Part shown: piece after piece, positions 1 through 12,700 of the stretch
Layout: each line of letters starts with the position of its first letter
How positions within the stretch are numbered: the first letter of the stretch is position 1
From: Mactra quadrangularis
Taxonomy: Eukaryota > Mollusca > Bivalvia > Venerida > Mactridae
Length of the DNA stretch: 64,000 nucleotides
Direction of reading: 5' to 3'
NCBI GenBank assembly: GCA_025267735.1
Contig: CM046307.1
Span: 56,043,395-56,107,394 of the forward strand
Program-made: the position numbers and the translations under genes
Notes under the pieces: model-generated
The model's input: only the letters and a program-made list of their open reading frames with translations
Databases searched by the model: none
What the model was told of the DNA's origin: nothing

Positions 1-463
1 TCAGTATAGTAGTGAATAGTTTTTTATGCCATGTTGGAGTATCAGTGAATAGTTTCTCATCCTGGTACTTCAACTACTTAGACCAACCCACCATATTGAT
101 ATTCACCTTGAAAACTTGGGTTCAATCCACTAACAGTTAATTTCTTGAAGATGTAAAGTAACACACTTAGTCAGGTATTCTTCATATTGTAACAAAACAC
201 TTTTCATTCCAGCATTACCCATAGTTCATACCAATAGTTTACTTGTTTTTACAAAACATTTCATAAAATGAATAAAAAAGAAATAAAACCAGGTTCTTTT
301 ATCAGCAACACTTCTTCTTACATATTTTTCAAACAATGCTGTGATTATTGCCTAGTTTTTTGGCAGATGTTAAGTCAACATTCATATAGTAAATATTTTT
401 CTCCAACACAACTATTTTGAGTTGTTTACAAACAAATAAGATTTCTTTTTAAATGATACTTAC
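1..463. other. Patched intron, left edge
   Basis: AT-rich intron downstream of exon 7. I see no gene, repeat array or element in it. Confidence 0.6.
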
Positions 464-733
464 ATCAGTGAACTCTCTATGCCAAGCTTCAAGAATCTGA
501 TTGGCCTTCTCCTGTGTCCAATCAATGTTCATCGTCTTGGCTCGATCCTTCCAATATTCATACATCTGAGACTCTCCTTTAAGAAGGAACACTGACTGCA
601 TGGCCTCGGCTCGTACAACATGTCCTGTCTGGTTCTTTCGCACACCTCCAATGATAATATCTTCATCCCAGTGCATGAACTTGGTGGCAAAACCATGGCA
701 ACCATCTGTGACCTCCGCACCAAAATCTGGTGG
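464..733 (-). CDS. PTCH: Patched coding exon 7 (last in window)
   Basis: A 270-nt exon, phase 0 on both sides, acceptor TATTCTAG, donor GTAAGT. It encodes GCHGFATKFMHWDEDIIIGG, VRKNQTGHVVRAEAMQSVF, QMYEYWKDRAKTMNIDWTQE and ILEAWHREFTD. N-Q-T is a possible glycosylation site at the position of the vertebrate N-S-T. The next exon should start with the conserved V of the EV motif ahead of TM2. Confidence 0.94.
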
Positions 734-3700
734 CTAGAATACAAATAAAAACACAAATGTAACACGGGGTCATCAGAAAGTGTGCCTAATACAAAACATT
801 ACAAAATAAGTGGGAAATTTCTGGTTCTTACATCATAACTTTATAGCTATACAAATGTTACTCTTAATAATAAAACTTGAGGGTAAAGAAAACATCATGC
901 ACTGAGTACAAGAAATATTCATAAATATATTAATGCATGCAGTCTGTTAAAAAAAACATGAAGATTTGATTTTGGATAATTCTCGATTTTACATAACAAT
1001 AACAAAGAGTTTAGCCAGTTAAAATCATACAAAAAGCATTTAAGAATAATATTGAGCAAGAAGCTACAAAAACAAGAAATCAAAATCTAAAAAATTGATA
1101 ATTTTTTAATAGGTATTACATGTATAACAAAGATTGTAACAGAAATTTGGGGTCATAAATCAAAATTGCTTTACTAATTTAAATGAAAATATTAATTACA
1201 ATGTATATACCTTTTATTTACAACTTCCAAATTGCAAGCTTTGTAAAAGAATTAAAAGAATAAATTGTTGAAAAAAATAAGGGCAGAACATTATACAATA
1301 GATGGGGGGAGGGTTACACAGTTTTGTCTCAATGTTAGTTTACAACTCAACTTCTATATATAATTTTAATAAATTTACAGATCTGAAAGTCAAAAGAATT
1401 TCCACAACTGTTATAATTTACTAGCCAAAACATTAATAAGTCACATTATCAGTGACAAAACTCTATAGAAGTAGACCTAAGTTTAACCACCAAGAACATG
1501 TTCTTGTATTGTGGTACCTTCCAAACAAGCGCATTCAACTTGATGAAAGAGGTTTTGTGGTGAAAATAATCCACAAAATAATAAAGAATCATCTTTATGT
1601 TAAAAGACTGATGTTGCAATATGAATAACTGATCATGGAACAGTTCTTTGAAAGAGTTACATTTGATTGTTATTCAGTATGACATTCTGGCATTCACCTG
1701 ATACAGTTCTGGAAAAAATCAAGCACATCTGCTGAAGTAATAGCAGAATAAGCAGATGAACAGTAAATAAGTACATACACAAGAAATGACTTGTTAAACA
1801 CAGCATTGACCTTCACTAGAGTTCTAGATGTGTTTTTGTGAAATATTCTTGTTTTATTAGTGCTATATGTTAACACACTGTCACGTTGTAATGTTTGGTA
1901 AGAACAAGATTAATGTTTTGTTGTAAATGAACTAGTTATCTTTCAATAGTATCTCTCATTTATTGTTGTGTAATTTATGAATGAAGCACTGGCAATAACT
2001 GAAGATATTTGTTTGTACAAAATAAATCTTCTCTGATTCTTTTTTGTTTTGGTTTGTTTTACATCCCTGTTCAACTACAATCAGAGTCATATGAGGCAGT
2101 TTACTATTGTTCCTGGGATGCACCCTATCTGGGTTGCCATTATCTGAAAGTAGCGACCTACTTCCTAAACTTATAAGCTTTGATCAGAAGGTAACCATGA
2201 AACAAGACCCTCTGTTAGTTTTTTTTAAAGAAGTTCAGCAAAGGTGAAAGTATAGGGGAAAGTTCAACACTTTTAAAACTTGATATTTTTAAAACATCAT
2301 GATTTCAGCAACTTATTACATGGAAAAGAACACTTTCATCCTAATCTCAGGACCAGTTCTAAAAACTTTCTCCCATATATTACTGAAGGGTCAAATTGAT
2401 TACCTAACAAAGTTAAATTAATACATCAAAACTAATGAAGCTGACACATAAAAATATAGAATATTGCGGAAAAAAGCTCCGAAACAAAAATGTCAAAATA
2501 AGTACCAACTTCGGAAAGCTTAAACAGGCTACAAGTAAGTAACAATCATGTAAAACTTAAAGATGTATCTGACGTATATCGCAGGCTAAGCACAAAAATG
2601 GTTGCAACTCACTCTTTTTTTATATTGAGTTACAATCATTTGCACTAATCCTACAATATAACAGTTTATTTACATTTCAATAGTTGGTCTATATCAGATT
2701 GATTTTCAAAACAGAATCCCCTCATTGCACTGATGTATGGTTTTATTATTATAAAATAAACAACTAGAAGCAGAAATATATATAGTTTAGTATCTCTATT
2801 TTGATGCTAGTAGGTCTAAGCCAAGAATACATCTAGGCTGACATCAAAGTACAGTATAAATGTCAGATGATATAACTTCAACTGTTCAAGATTAGTATGA
2901 TATATATATAAAGGAACATTCTACACAAGTACTAGTATACATCATTTAGTGTCAACTTCATTCTACTACAACTTTCAACATATTCTTGGCCTTAAACCTA
3001 ACATCTTGTAAGAAATAAGGCTTTATATATCATTGTACTAGTTCTCATTGTTTCTGATTACATGACCCACACCCACCATATATCCATTGCCTATCACCAG
3101 AGGGTGGCCCCAACCCCCACCCCCACCCCACCCCACAACCAACATTTCCCACCAAAATGTTCATCAATCAAGATGTTACTATTATTAAATGTTTTGCATA
3201 ACATATAAAATATATATTTTTTGTTGCATATTTTTCACAAAGTAATAAATAGATAATAGTATAATTAAAACATTAATAAAATATGGTGTCATTTTTCAAG
3301 CTTTCCAAAATAATTTCAAGTCTAAGCATTAGGAGCGGGTGGTAATGTAATCTTCTCAATTAGTGACCCAACTAAGGGTTCACATGAAAAAAAACATCAA
3401 AAAGTATTACTAAGAAGAAATAAGTTGTTTTTCTTCGCCTTACTCACTCTAAGTAGGTTCGCCAGATAAAATCTAGACTATCTTAAACAACATATTTTTG
3501 ACTCCAAAGTTTGTGTTTTCTGGAAGGCCAGGACATGAGATTGGTTTTTGTAAGAAATAAACTAACAAGGCAGTTGGAAGACAATTTGTTGAGAACTATC
3601 AGATGAAATGACTAACAACAGCTTTACAAAACTTGCTGACAGCTGGAAATATTTGGAAAATAGGAGAACAGGAACAGCAACAGTAAAAAAACATAGACCT

Positions 3701-6700
3701 TCCATACAGCCTAAAAAATGTATAAAGTTAAAGGGCACATATCTCCTTAACATACAGCCATGGTTAATTGAAAGGTTAAATATCAAGATGTCAGTACAGA
3801 GACTATGGTTAAAGAGGGATTTTTTCTAGACCATGGGTGGTTTTTACAGACCATGGGTGGTTTTTACGAACTGTGGATGGGATTTTTAGACAATAGATGG
3901 TTTTTAAAGACAATGGGTATTCTTTACAAACCATAGGTGATTTTACAGACCATGGGTGGTTTTTACAGACCATGGGTGGTTTTACAGACCATGGGTGGTT
4001 TGTACAGACCATGGGTGGTTTTACAGACCATGGGTGGTTTTTACAGACCATGGGTGGGTTTTACAGACCATAGGTGTTTTTCTGACCATGGATGGTTTTT
4101 ACAAACTGTGGATGGGGTTTTTAGACAATGGATGGTTTTTAAAGATAATGGGTATTTTTTACAAACCATGGGTGTTTATACAGACCATGGGTGGTTTTTA
4201 CGAACTGTGGATGGGTTTTTAGACAATGGATGGTTTTTAAAGACAATGGGTATTTTTTACAAACCATGGGTGTTTTTAAAGACCATAGGTGGATTTTACA
4301 GACCATAGGTGGTTTTTAAAGACCATGGGTGGTTTTTACAGACCATAAGTGGTTTTTACAGACAATGGGTGGTTTTTACAGACCATGGGTGGTTTTTAAA
4401 GACCATAGGTGGTTTTTACAGACCATGGGTGGTTTTTACGAACTGTAGATGGGTTTTAAGACAATGGATGGTTTTTTAAGACAATGGGTATTTTTTAAAA
4501 TCATGGATGTTTGTAAAACCATGGGTGATTTACAGACCATGGGCAGTTTATACAGACCATGGGAGGGTCTGACTCAAGAACTCTGCCCTATGGTTTAAAC
4601 ACTGGTCCTAGCAAAAGACCATGGTTTTAGAACAAATATATATAAAGAACATGGATGGACTTACATAAGAAACTCTACTTTACGGTCCTAGCAATTGACT
4701 AAGGTTTTAGAACATAACTGTGTAAGACAATGGGTAATCTTACCACAAGAACTTAGCCATGTGGTTTAAACATTGTGGTTCAAGCAACAGACGGTACTTT
4801 AAGAACAAAACTGTATATAAAACATGGGTGGTCTAACAACAAGACTTCTGCATGGTTTAAACACAGTGGTTAGTAACAAATGCACTTCAAATAATGGGAG
4901 TGGTATTGTTTGGTCAATACAAATAGGACTACACAATAGACTATGTATAGTGCCCACTAAAAGTTTGAAGACATTTTCTCTTTTTGTAAGCCTACTACAT
5001 AGGTTTTATCTAAAATTTGATTACCTTTTATTTTGAAATGCTATTTAGTTCATTTTTGTTTGTTATGATACCATTTGTAGTTGAGACTTCCGAAGTATAG
5101 TGTAAATCACTGTTTTGGAAAAGAATTACATTGTTCAACTTGATTGTTCAACAGTGACTTTGAAATGTCACATACTGAATCTTATAAATAAGATGAATTC
5201 ATGAAATTTGTTTTCATTCTATCTCAAACCATACTATATGTATAAAAATATAATGGATCTAAAAAAAACAATCAATGACATTCAATAATTTTAGTAAATT
5301 TCCGATGTCTCCAAACTTTTGGTGGGCACTGTAGAAGTTATGATGTAGACTCACCATGAGAGATTTCTTGTTAGGAGCTGTATCGGGACAGTCTGGGTCG
5401 GTAGGATCTATACATGGTTTTTCTGTATATCCAGAAGTTATACCAGAACGTATAAACACATCTTCCATGGCCTCTCCATCGGCAAACTGATCTTTCATCT
5501 TACGTATAAATTCTAAAGGATTTAACTCTGTCCATCTTAACTGTTTAAAACCACTGGAAAATAAAATCATGATAGAATAAAGTTATGTATGCAGAGAATG
5601 CAAGATGGAAGTAATAGAAAAAAAACAAGAAATGTAATGTGGAAGCCACATTAAAGCGGGATTTAAAAACTTTAACACAAAAATTACAAAGGGAAATAAT
5701 CCAAAATAAAGCCAGGTAGAGTTATGTTTACTTTCTAATCTGTTCATCACATGGTATGTTATCATGATTGTATGAAGATACATAAAGATCTGACAATAAA
5801 TGCCAGAAATATTATGTTAAATTGAAAACTTTAACACAATTGTTAACGACACCGGACGCCCACCCAACCGACCACCCGCCGGCCTGTGTTTCGCCAAACT
5901 ATGAGCCAAATTTTTTCGTTAAAAAATCGGGCTAAAAAACAATAATAACAATAAGTAGTAGTAGTCTGTATCCTTCTTTATTTAAAAATAGTCTTGCCCA
6001 GACCAATCTTGTTGCTGTTGGTTTTTAAAGAACTAGACCTATCACTGAATTTGATAAAATACCCCCCCCAAATGGGTGTATGTTAAGAAATTGGGTGCTG
6101 AGTCTGCCTGATATCCGGTATATGTGTCAAGTTTGAATCAAATCCAGAATATAGGTGATGAGAAATTGAGCAGACAACGAAAAAGCTACAGACGGAATGA
6201 CCGACCAAACGACCAACCGACCGACAAGCTGACTCCTATACATCCCCAAAAATTATTTTTGGGGATATAATTAGTTATGATCTGGTAAAGTTTTCATTGT
6301 GACCGTACAAATCAACGGTCATAATAAAGGAGTGGTCTAATATATATAGCATTAAGCATTTTTGGAAAAAAGGTTCCTTTATTAAGACCATCCTACTAAT
6401 AAAGACCATTCAATTTGATGATCATAATAATGGAACTTAACTGTGCCAATCTTTCAAGTTTAAGAACATTCTAGATTCTAACGGAGGCAGGTTTGACTAT
6501 AAGGATTATATATATATTTTTATGTTCTATATTTCTTGATTTATCAGCAAAGAAAATCCACTCATATAAAATAATAACAAACTTAACAGTTGTGAATTCC
6601 TGCACATCTTTATTTGAATTACAGTTGTAATGATAATAAATCATGAACCATACAAACAGGAATGTCAGTTTACTAAACCTTATTTCACTGGCAAACTGTT

Positions 6701-9700
6701 TCTCAGACTTTTAAGAATAGCTGGCGTAATAATTAGGGCATTAATTCCTGGCTTTTACCTATGGTAAATATATATACACACACAAAGAAGAATTTTGTTC
6801 CCCCAGAAATTTGGCCAACATTTCAGCAATCAAGCAGACCACCCTGGGTACGGTATAAAACATAATCTTTATCTTGAAAAAACAGAACATTCATATCAAC
6901 TTCTCTAAACAAGATACCAGAAGAAAGGAATATAATGTCCGTGAGTAGTTAGCTAGAAACTTATCTCTTTTAATAACAAGTAGAGAATTCTAAAATTCTC
7001 AAGATAAATTCAAATCATGATTTAACCAATATTTTTCTTCAATCTCTCTAAACAGAGATGTTCTATAGATCACTGTCATTGGATCTCCCTACATTGCACA
7101 AGAGGTCACATTCAGATGACCTTTGAGTTGACCAATCAATGCAATTATAATACAGACTAGGTCAGCTGAATGTGACCTGATGTGCAGGCTGGTCAGTTGT
7201 AAACTAAGTGGAGAATTTTAGATCAGGTTTTAACCAGATTAGATTTTCTCTGAACCCACTTTTGAAACATTATGAAATTACTACCACTTATAAATTCAAA
7301 GTTAATTTTCTTGTATTTTAATATCAAGAGAAAAGGGTTAAATGATGATTTAAAGAAATTTCAAAATGAGCAGCAGTAAAGTTTGTGCCTTGTCATATTC
7401 CCATCAAAACATAAAAGAAACAAAACAAAGTGAGATGTCTGATACAGTATAACCTCTGTAGAGCGGACCTCTACAGAACAAAATTCTCAGCACAACAGCA
7501 GCTTGTGATATTACCCTTTGGGGTTAAATTGAATTGAGTTTAACCTCTGCAGAGCAACAACTCCTTAACAACAACAAACTTTAGTCTCTCCAAGTGAGTG
7601 GTGTTCATGAGAAGTTTAACTGTAGTGAGTTTTACACCATGTCAACACATTTTCAAAATATTTTACAGTAGGGGTGGATCCAGGATTTTTTTCTAGGGGG
7701 GGGTCCGAACTTTTCTGGGGGGGGTCCAAACTTTTCTAGGAACCACAACCACATTATACACATTTTGCATTAAAATGCAACATATTGATAATAAAAACTA
7801 CATAACCATTAAATCTATGTCAAGCACCGAGAAAAAATTGCTTCATACTACTTAAAAATGCCTTACAAGCAAGAAATACACTGATGCACATGTACATTAT
7901 CCAAATTCTAGAGGGGTTCCGGATCCCCCTGACCCCCCCGCTGGATCTGCCCATGCACAGCAACAAGCACACCTAACCTAGCATCCTGGACCCTTGTTGT
8001 CTATAACCAGTTTAAGAGAGGTTGTACTGTAGTAATATGTTAAGTTATAAACCTACCACAGAGACAAACTGTTACAAATTTTAACATACCAGCCCCATTA
8101 CTGATGAATGGTGAAAGAATTTTATTTAAATTTTATTCTAACTCTGTCACTTTATGAATAAATAATTACAATACCAAACCAGCTGGTGTTTAGTTAATGT
8201 TTTACTTAGCATTGTTTTATCAATCAAATTTAAACTTTCTATAACATCTCCCCCACAGTTCAAACAAAAGCATGACAATGTACATGTTGCTCTTTGTGCG
8301 TTTATTCATACATTTGTTTCAATTTGGACCTCAAGTTGATTGGTTTCTCCACCAAAAACAATTTTGTTCGTACCCAATGTACCATTGTAAACAAAATTGA
8401 AATGAAAATTTGAAAATAAAACATAAAAGACTAAAACAAAACTAAAAATCATTTCAAAAGAAATGGTTATCAAATTTTGGATTTAAGCTATTTAGTAGCC
8501 TACAAAAAGAAAATGTTTGCAAACTTTCGAAAGACACTGTACTGAAATTCATTTCTTAAATTCAATTTCAATTAAGATATTTATATTATAATACAGATAC
8601 ACAATGTTTCAGTAGTTAAAATTGTACAGAATACCAATCTATAAAATCTAAGCTTTGAATTCTTTAACAATACCTCCCAAACTAAATGCATCTGGTAAAA
8701 GTTTGATTTTAGACAAAACTTGTAGCTTTACACACATTTTCCTCAATTTTGAACATCCCAATTTTCATTCATCCATCAGCGGTATGGAAATTCTCCTGCT
8801 TATTGCAGATAGAAATCCCCCAAGTTTATTTTTTATCTATCTTTTCCTTAATCTAAACTCACCAAGAAGTAATTGATTAGAAATCTTGGAATTGTTACTG
8901 ACATGTATTAGAACCTGGTTATACACAGTGAAAATGTAAACATTTGTAGAAGCAGATTTATTCTATACAGAAACAGCCTGCTGGGAGTATTAGTATGGTC
9001 TAAATAACCTTAGTATAACGTTTTTGTGCTTCTTTTCCGAGAAAAAATAAGGGAGGTTACTTTTTACATGAGAGAAGGTGTAAGACTTAGGTTTTTTTCA
9101 TCCAAGGTTTTCAGTGTTCATCTAAACCTACTTGTCCGAGCCTCGGGACTAAAAAACTGACTTGTACTAGTAGAAAATTACTGATTTCATATACTTTATC
9201 AAAAATAGTTGATATTTTCATCCTTTTTCTATATATACTAAAAAATTTGGCCAATGCTTGTAAAATTCAACATGAGTACTCTTCATTTTTCATAATAATG
9301 ACAATTTTACCTCTAAAATGAAGATCCTCTATCAAATTCAGGTATGGTAAAATTCAGAGATCTTAAATTAAGTTTATTAAACCAATTAATTTTGATTATC
9401 GGAGTATGAATTTTAGATTTAACCTTTTTGAACTAATATAATAAATATAAGACAGGATAAAGATCTGTTACCTATGTCTATGAAATACCAAATATTTATA
9501 TCTTGGTAGATTTAACCAGCCTTAGTTCTGTGAGGTATCAGTAAACCTACCACAAACTTTGGAGGCAATTTATTAAACAATTAAATTCATATTTATTCTG
9601 CTGAGAATTTACACAGATGTTTATGTACAGAATTGAAACACTCACAGAAGGTGGTAAATGAATCACATTTTGGTAATCAAATCACCCGACCTTAGAGCCC

Positions 9701-12700
9701 TACGCCCTTAGTATAAATTTTATTGTTACCCACAAAATTTATCAAAGCCCGATTTTGAGTGTTTTAAATGTATTTAATATATACTTGTCTTCATTCTAAA
9801 ACCCTACATTTAGAATTACATTGAATTAATATTCAAGTATTCTATAAAAAACATGAAAGGAACGAAGAATCTATGGTTATATATTAGTATATATTAATTT
9901 AAACTTATAACATTATTAATATATAGATTTGTTATAAGAAAGAAACACACTCTTATAGTATATAATACAGTATGTTTTATACAGTAAACAGTATAGCTAG
10001 GCTATAAGAGATAGCACACAAACTCAGTGAAGCAATACTCCACTATATTTAATGTGGTTACATTCAAATAGGCCACACATGATGGTGGAAGGTTTGTACT
10101 TAATGCTCCAATGATTCAAATCATTTTTCCGTGTGTCATCAATGACAAGATCTTAAACTGTTGTAAATATCAAACCTACAACATTAACCTTTACCATCGC
10201 TGATCGATCTTTGATTAAATACTAAAACAGTTAGTGTCATTCTTAATTTGTGTGTTTAAAACGATACAGAAAAAAACATATTAAGCGTAGTTATAAAATA
10301 TTGGCATCCAGTTTAAATCATATCATTACCCATGCAGTTACATTCATTCAGTACAAACTAATTTTATGCCCTTAGTCTTTTTGAACTTTGTGTTCTATTC
10401 AAAACTTTGTGTTATATTTAAATCTTTGAGTTCTATTTCAATCTTTGAGTTAATTTTAAATCTTTGTATTTAATTTAAAACTATGTGTTCAATTTAAAAC
10501 TTTGTGTTAAACAAAAGTCTAATTACAACAACAAAAGAGCAAACATTTCTTAGAAACAAAGAGCCAATGTCATGGTCAAGCCTATATTTAGTTACCCCAC
10601 GTTTATGAGATCATAATTTGTATCAGGTTTTTTTCCCTTTTATAAAAGGTACCAGACTCTTTCCCATTCTAAAATTTTGTGAAATCATGCAGTTTTTACC
10701 AAATATGGAGTTTATTTTTGATTTTTTTTCCTTTCAATACACTTTCCCCAAATGTTCTATATACATACATTGTAGAATAAGGCTCTTGGCCCAAGACAAA
10801 TGAAAATTGATTAAGGCTTGTGAAAGTTACTTATTTTATTTGGTATGGCTAGCTGATAATTTTACGAACTAGTAAAAAACATAATAAATAGTGCTCTAGA
10901 AAAAAAATAAGGAGATGACAGCATTACGCAGGAAAAATCAAGCTAAAAAAACTGTAACAAAGCTTTCAGTGTTATAGACCAAAAGCTAATATTTCTAAAT
11001 TTGTATAGAGTAACTAAACCTAGCCTCACCACCCACTCGGAAAGATCTCACTAAGCTTTAAAATTCCCCCCCCCTTACTTCATTGATACAGCATTGAAGT
11101 AAAATTCTTTACAAAAGATTAATTCAATGTAAAAAGAATGGATGCTATACACATAGCTGAAGTACTAAATGTGAACATAGTATTTCAACATTTTTGTTAA
11201 TAATACATATAATAAAGCAAGTAGATTTGTTCAAATATCTTTGTTAACCAGGCTTGACTAATTTGTTATATTAGAGTTTCATGAATAAGTGGTTAACAGT
11301 GAGGATTAAATGTCACTGGACCACTCATATTCTCTACAGCAAGAATAGATTGAATTACGAGTTATTGACACGCAGATACTTTCTTACAAAAATCTAAGCA
11401 TGGGTTGTGCTAGATTTAACAAGTACTTGCATTTTATGGTAAAGAAAAAGTCTTTTCAAAGTGATATTAGTTTCAGCACAAAGATATCTTTGTTAAAACT
11501 CAAGATCACATAGACTGAGCTGGAAAAAAAACATAATAATAAACTGTTTTGTTCAAAAATTAAAAGAATACGATTTTTGAGTGTAAAAGGGAACAGACCC
11601 TAGTGAGATACAGTAACAAAGAATTAAAGTTGAAAATTAAACTGCAACTGTTAATTTGACTACAAGTATGGGTTACCAAACATGACGCAACTCATAGTAT
11701 TATGAAATTTAAAATTTAGAACTTTTAGATTGAACATTAATTCTTTGACATAGAAAGTAAACCCAACTTATCAAACTAATTAACATCCTTCTTAGTTAGC
11801 ATGTAGTGTTAAAATTTATTTAACTTTCAGTAACCCATACATTAACCTTACTGATTTAAATACTTGATATTCATTTCATAATTCCTAAGCATACCATAGA
11901 TGCTGATAACTATTTTGATCTATAGTGAGTACAGAAGTACTGTAATGAGTATTTAAATCAGCAGAGTAAATGTATGCTCTTACACACATTAAGTAAAATT
12001 TAACAATAGTAAGACAGGATATGTATGCATGGGTTTAATGTAGCCAGTATCAACACTTTACTGTTTAAATCAGTGAAATGATTTAAATCAATTTAAATAT
12101 TGATAGTTTGCCATCTGAATCATATTTACTTAAATAAAATGTTGTTTTTTACATCAAATTTTCAATCAGTTGAGTTTTTTATGAGTTAGTAATAAACAGC
12201 ATTTAAAAAAAACCATAAAGAGACAAATTTGGCTTCAATAACAAATTAAGTCATTATATGTCATTATTTCATTTTTAACAAAATAATCAATTTTTCAACA
12301 TATCAGTTTTTCTATACAAAATGCAATCAAAAGATAGGTGGCTCGGTAAAAAGATTTTTGTTGTTGAAATATTGAATAATAATGTGATAAATTATAATAT
12401 CGTATTATATTAGTGTGCAGAGTGAATGAAATAGTTTGTCCGACCACACCTTAGACTAATTTCTAACCATTTCAAAACATGAAAAGCTAGATGTGGGAAT
12501 TTTTCCAATGGTTTAATTTTCGACATGGATCATTTTTCTTTAATCTACTGATCACTTGGGAGGTCCAGAACACAATTATTTAATTGTTTTAATCTCTCTT
12601 GATCTGTAAAAGATCAATTAAATTTCCTTAACCACCTGCCCTGACAGAATGCAAATCAGTATGATGATAAAGAAACTAACTATTGACTGTGTAAACAAAT

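Noticed and set aside
3809..4308. Three overlapping frames rich in HGWF and NHPWSV motifs
   Set aside because: They are translations of the 20-bp minisatellite in Patched intron 6; all frames of the unit happen to lack stops.
5625..6272. Considered as a CRISPR-like or phage-type repeat because of regular GACCGACC words
   Set aside because: The genome is clearly animal, and the words are a simple-sequence stretch inside a dispersed element.
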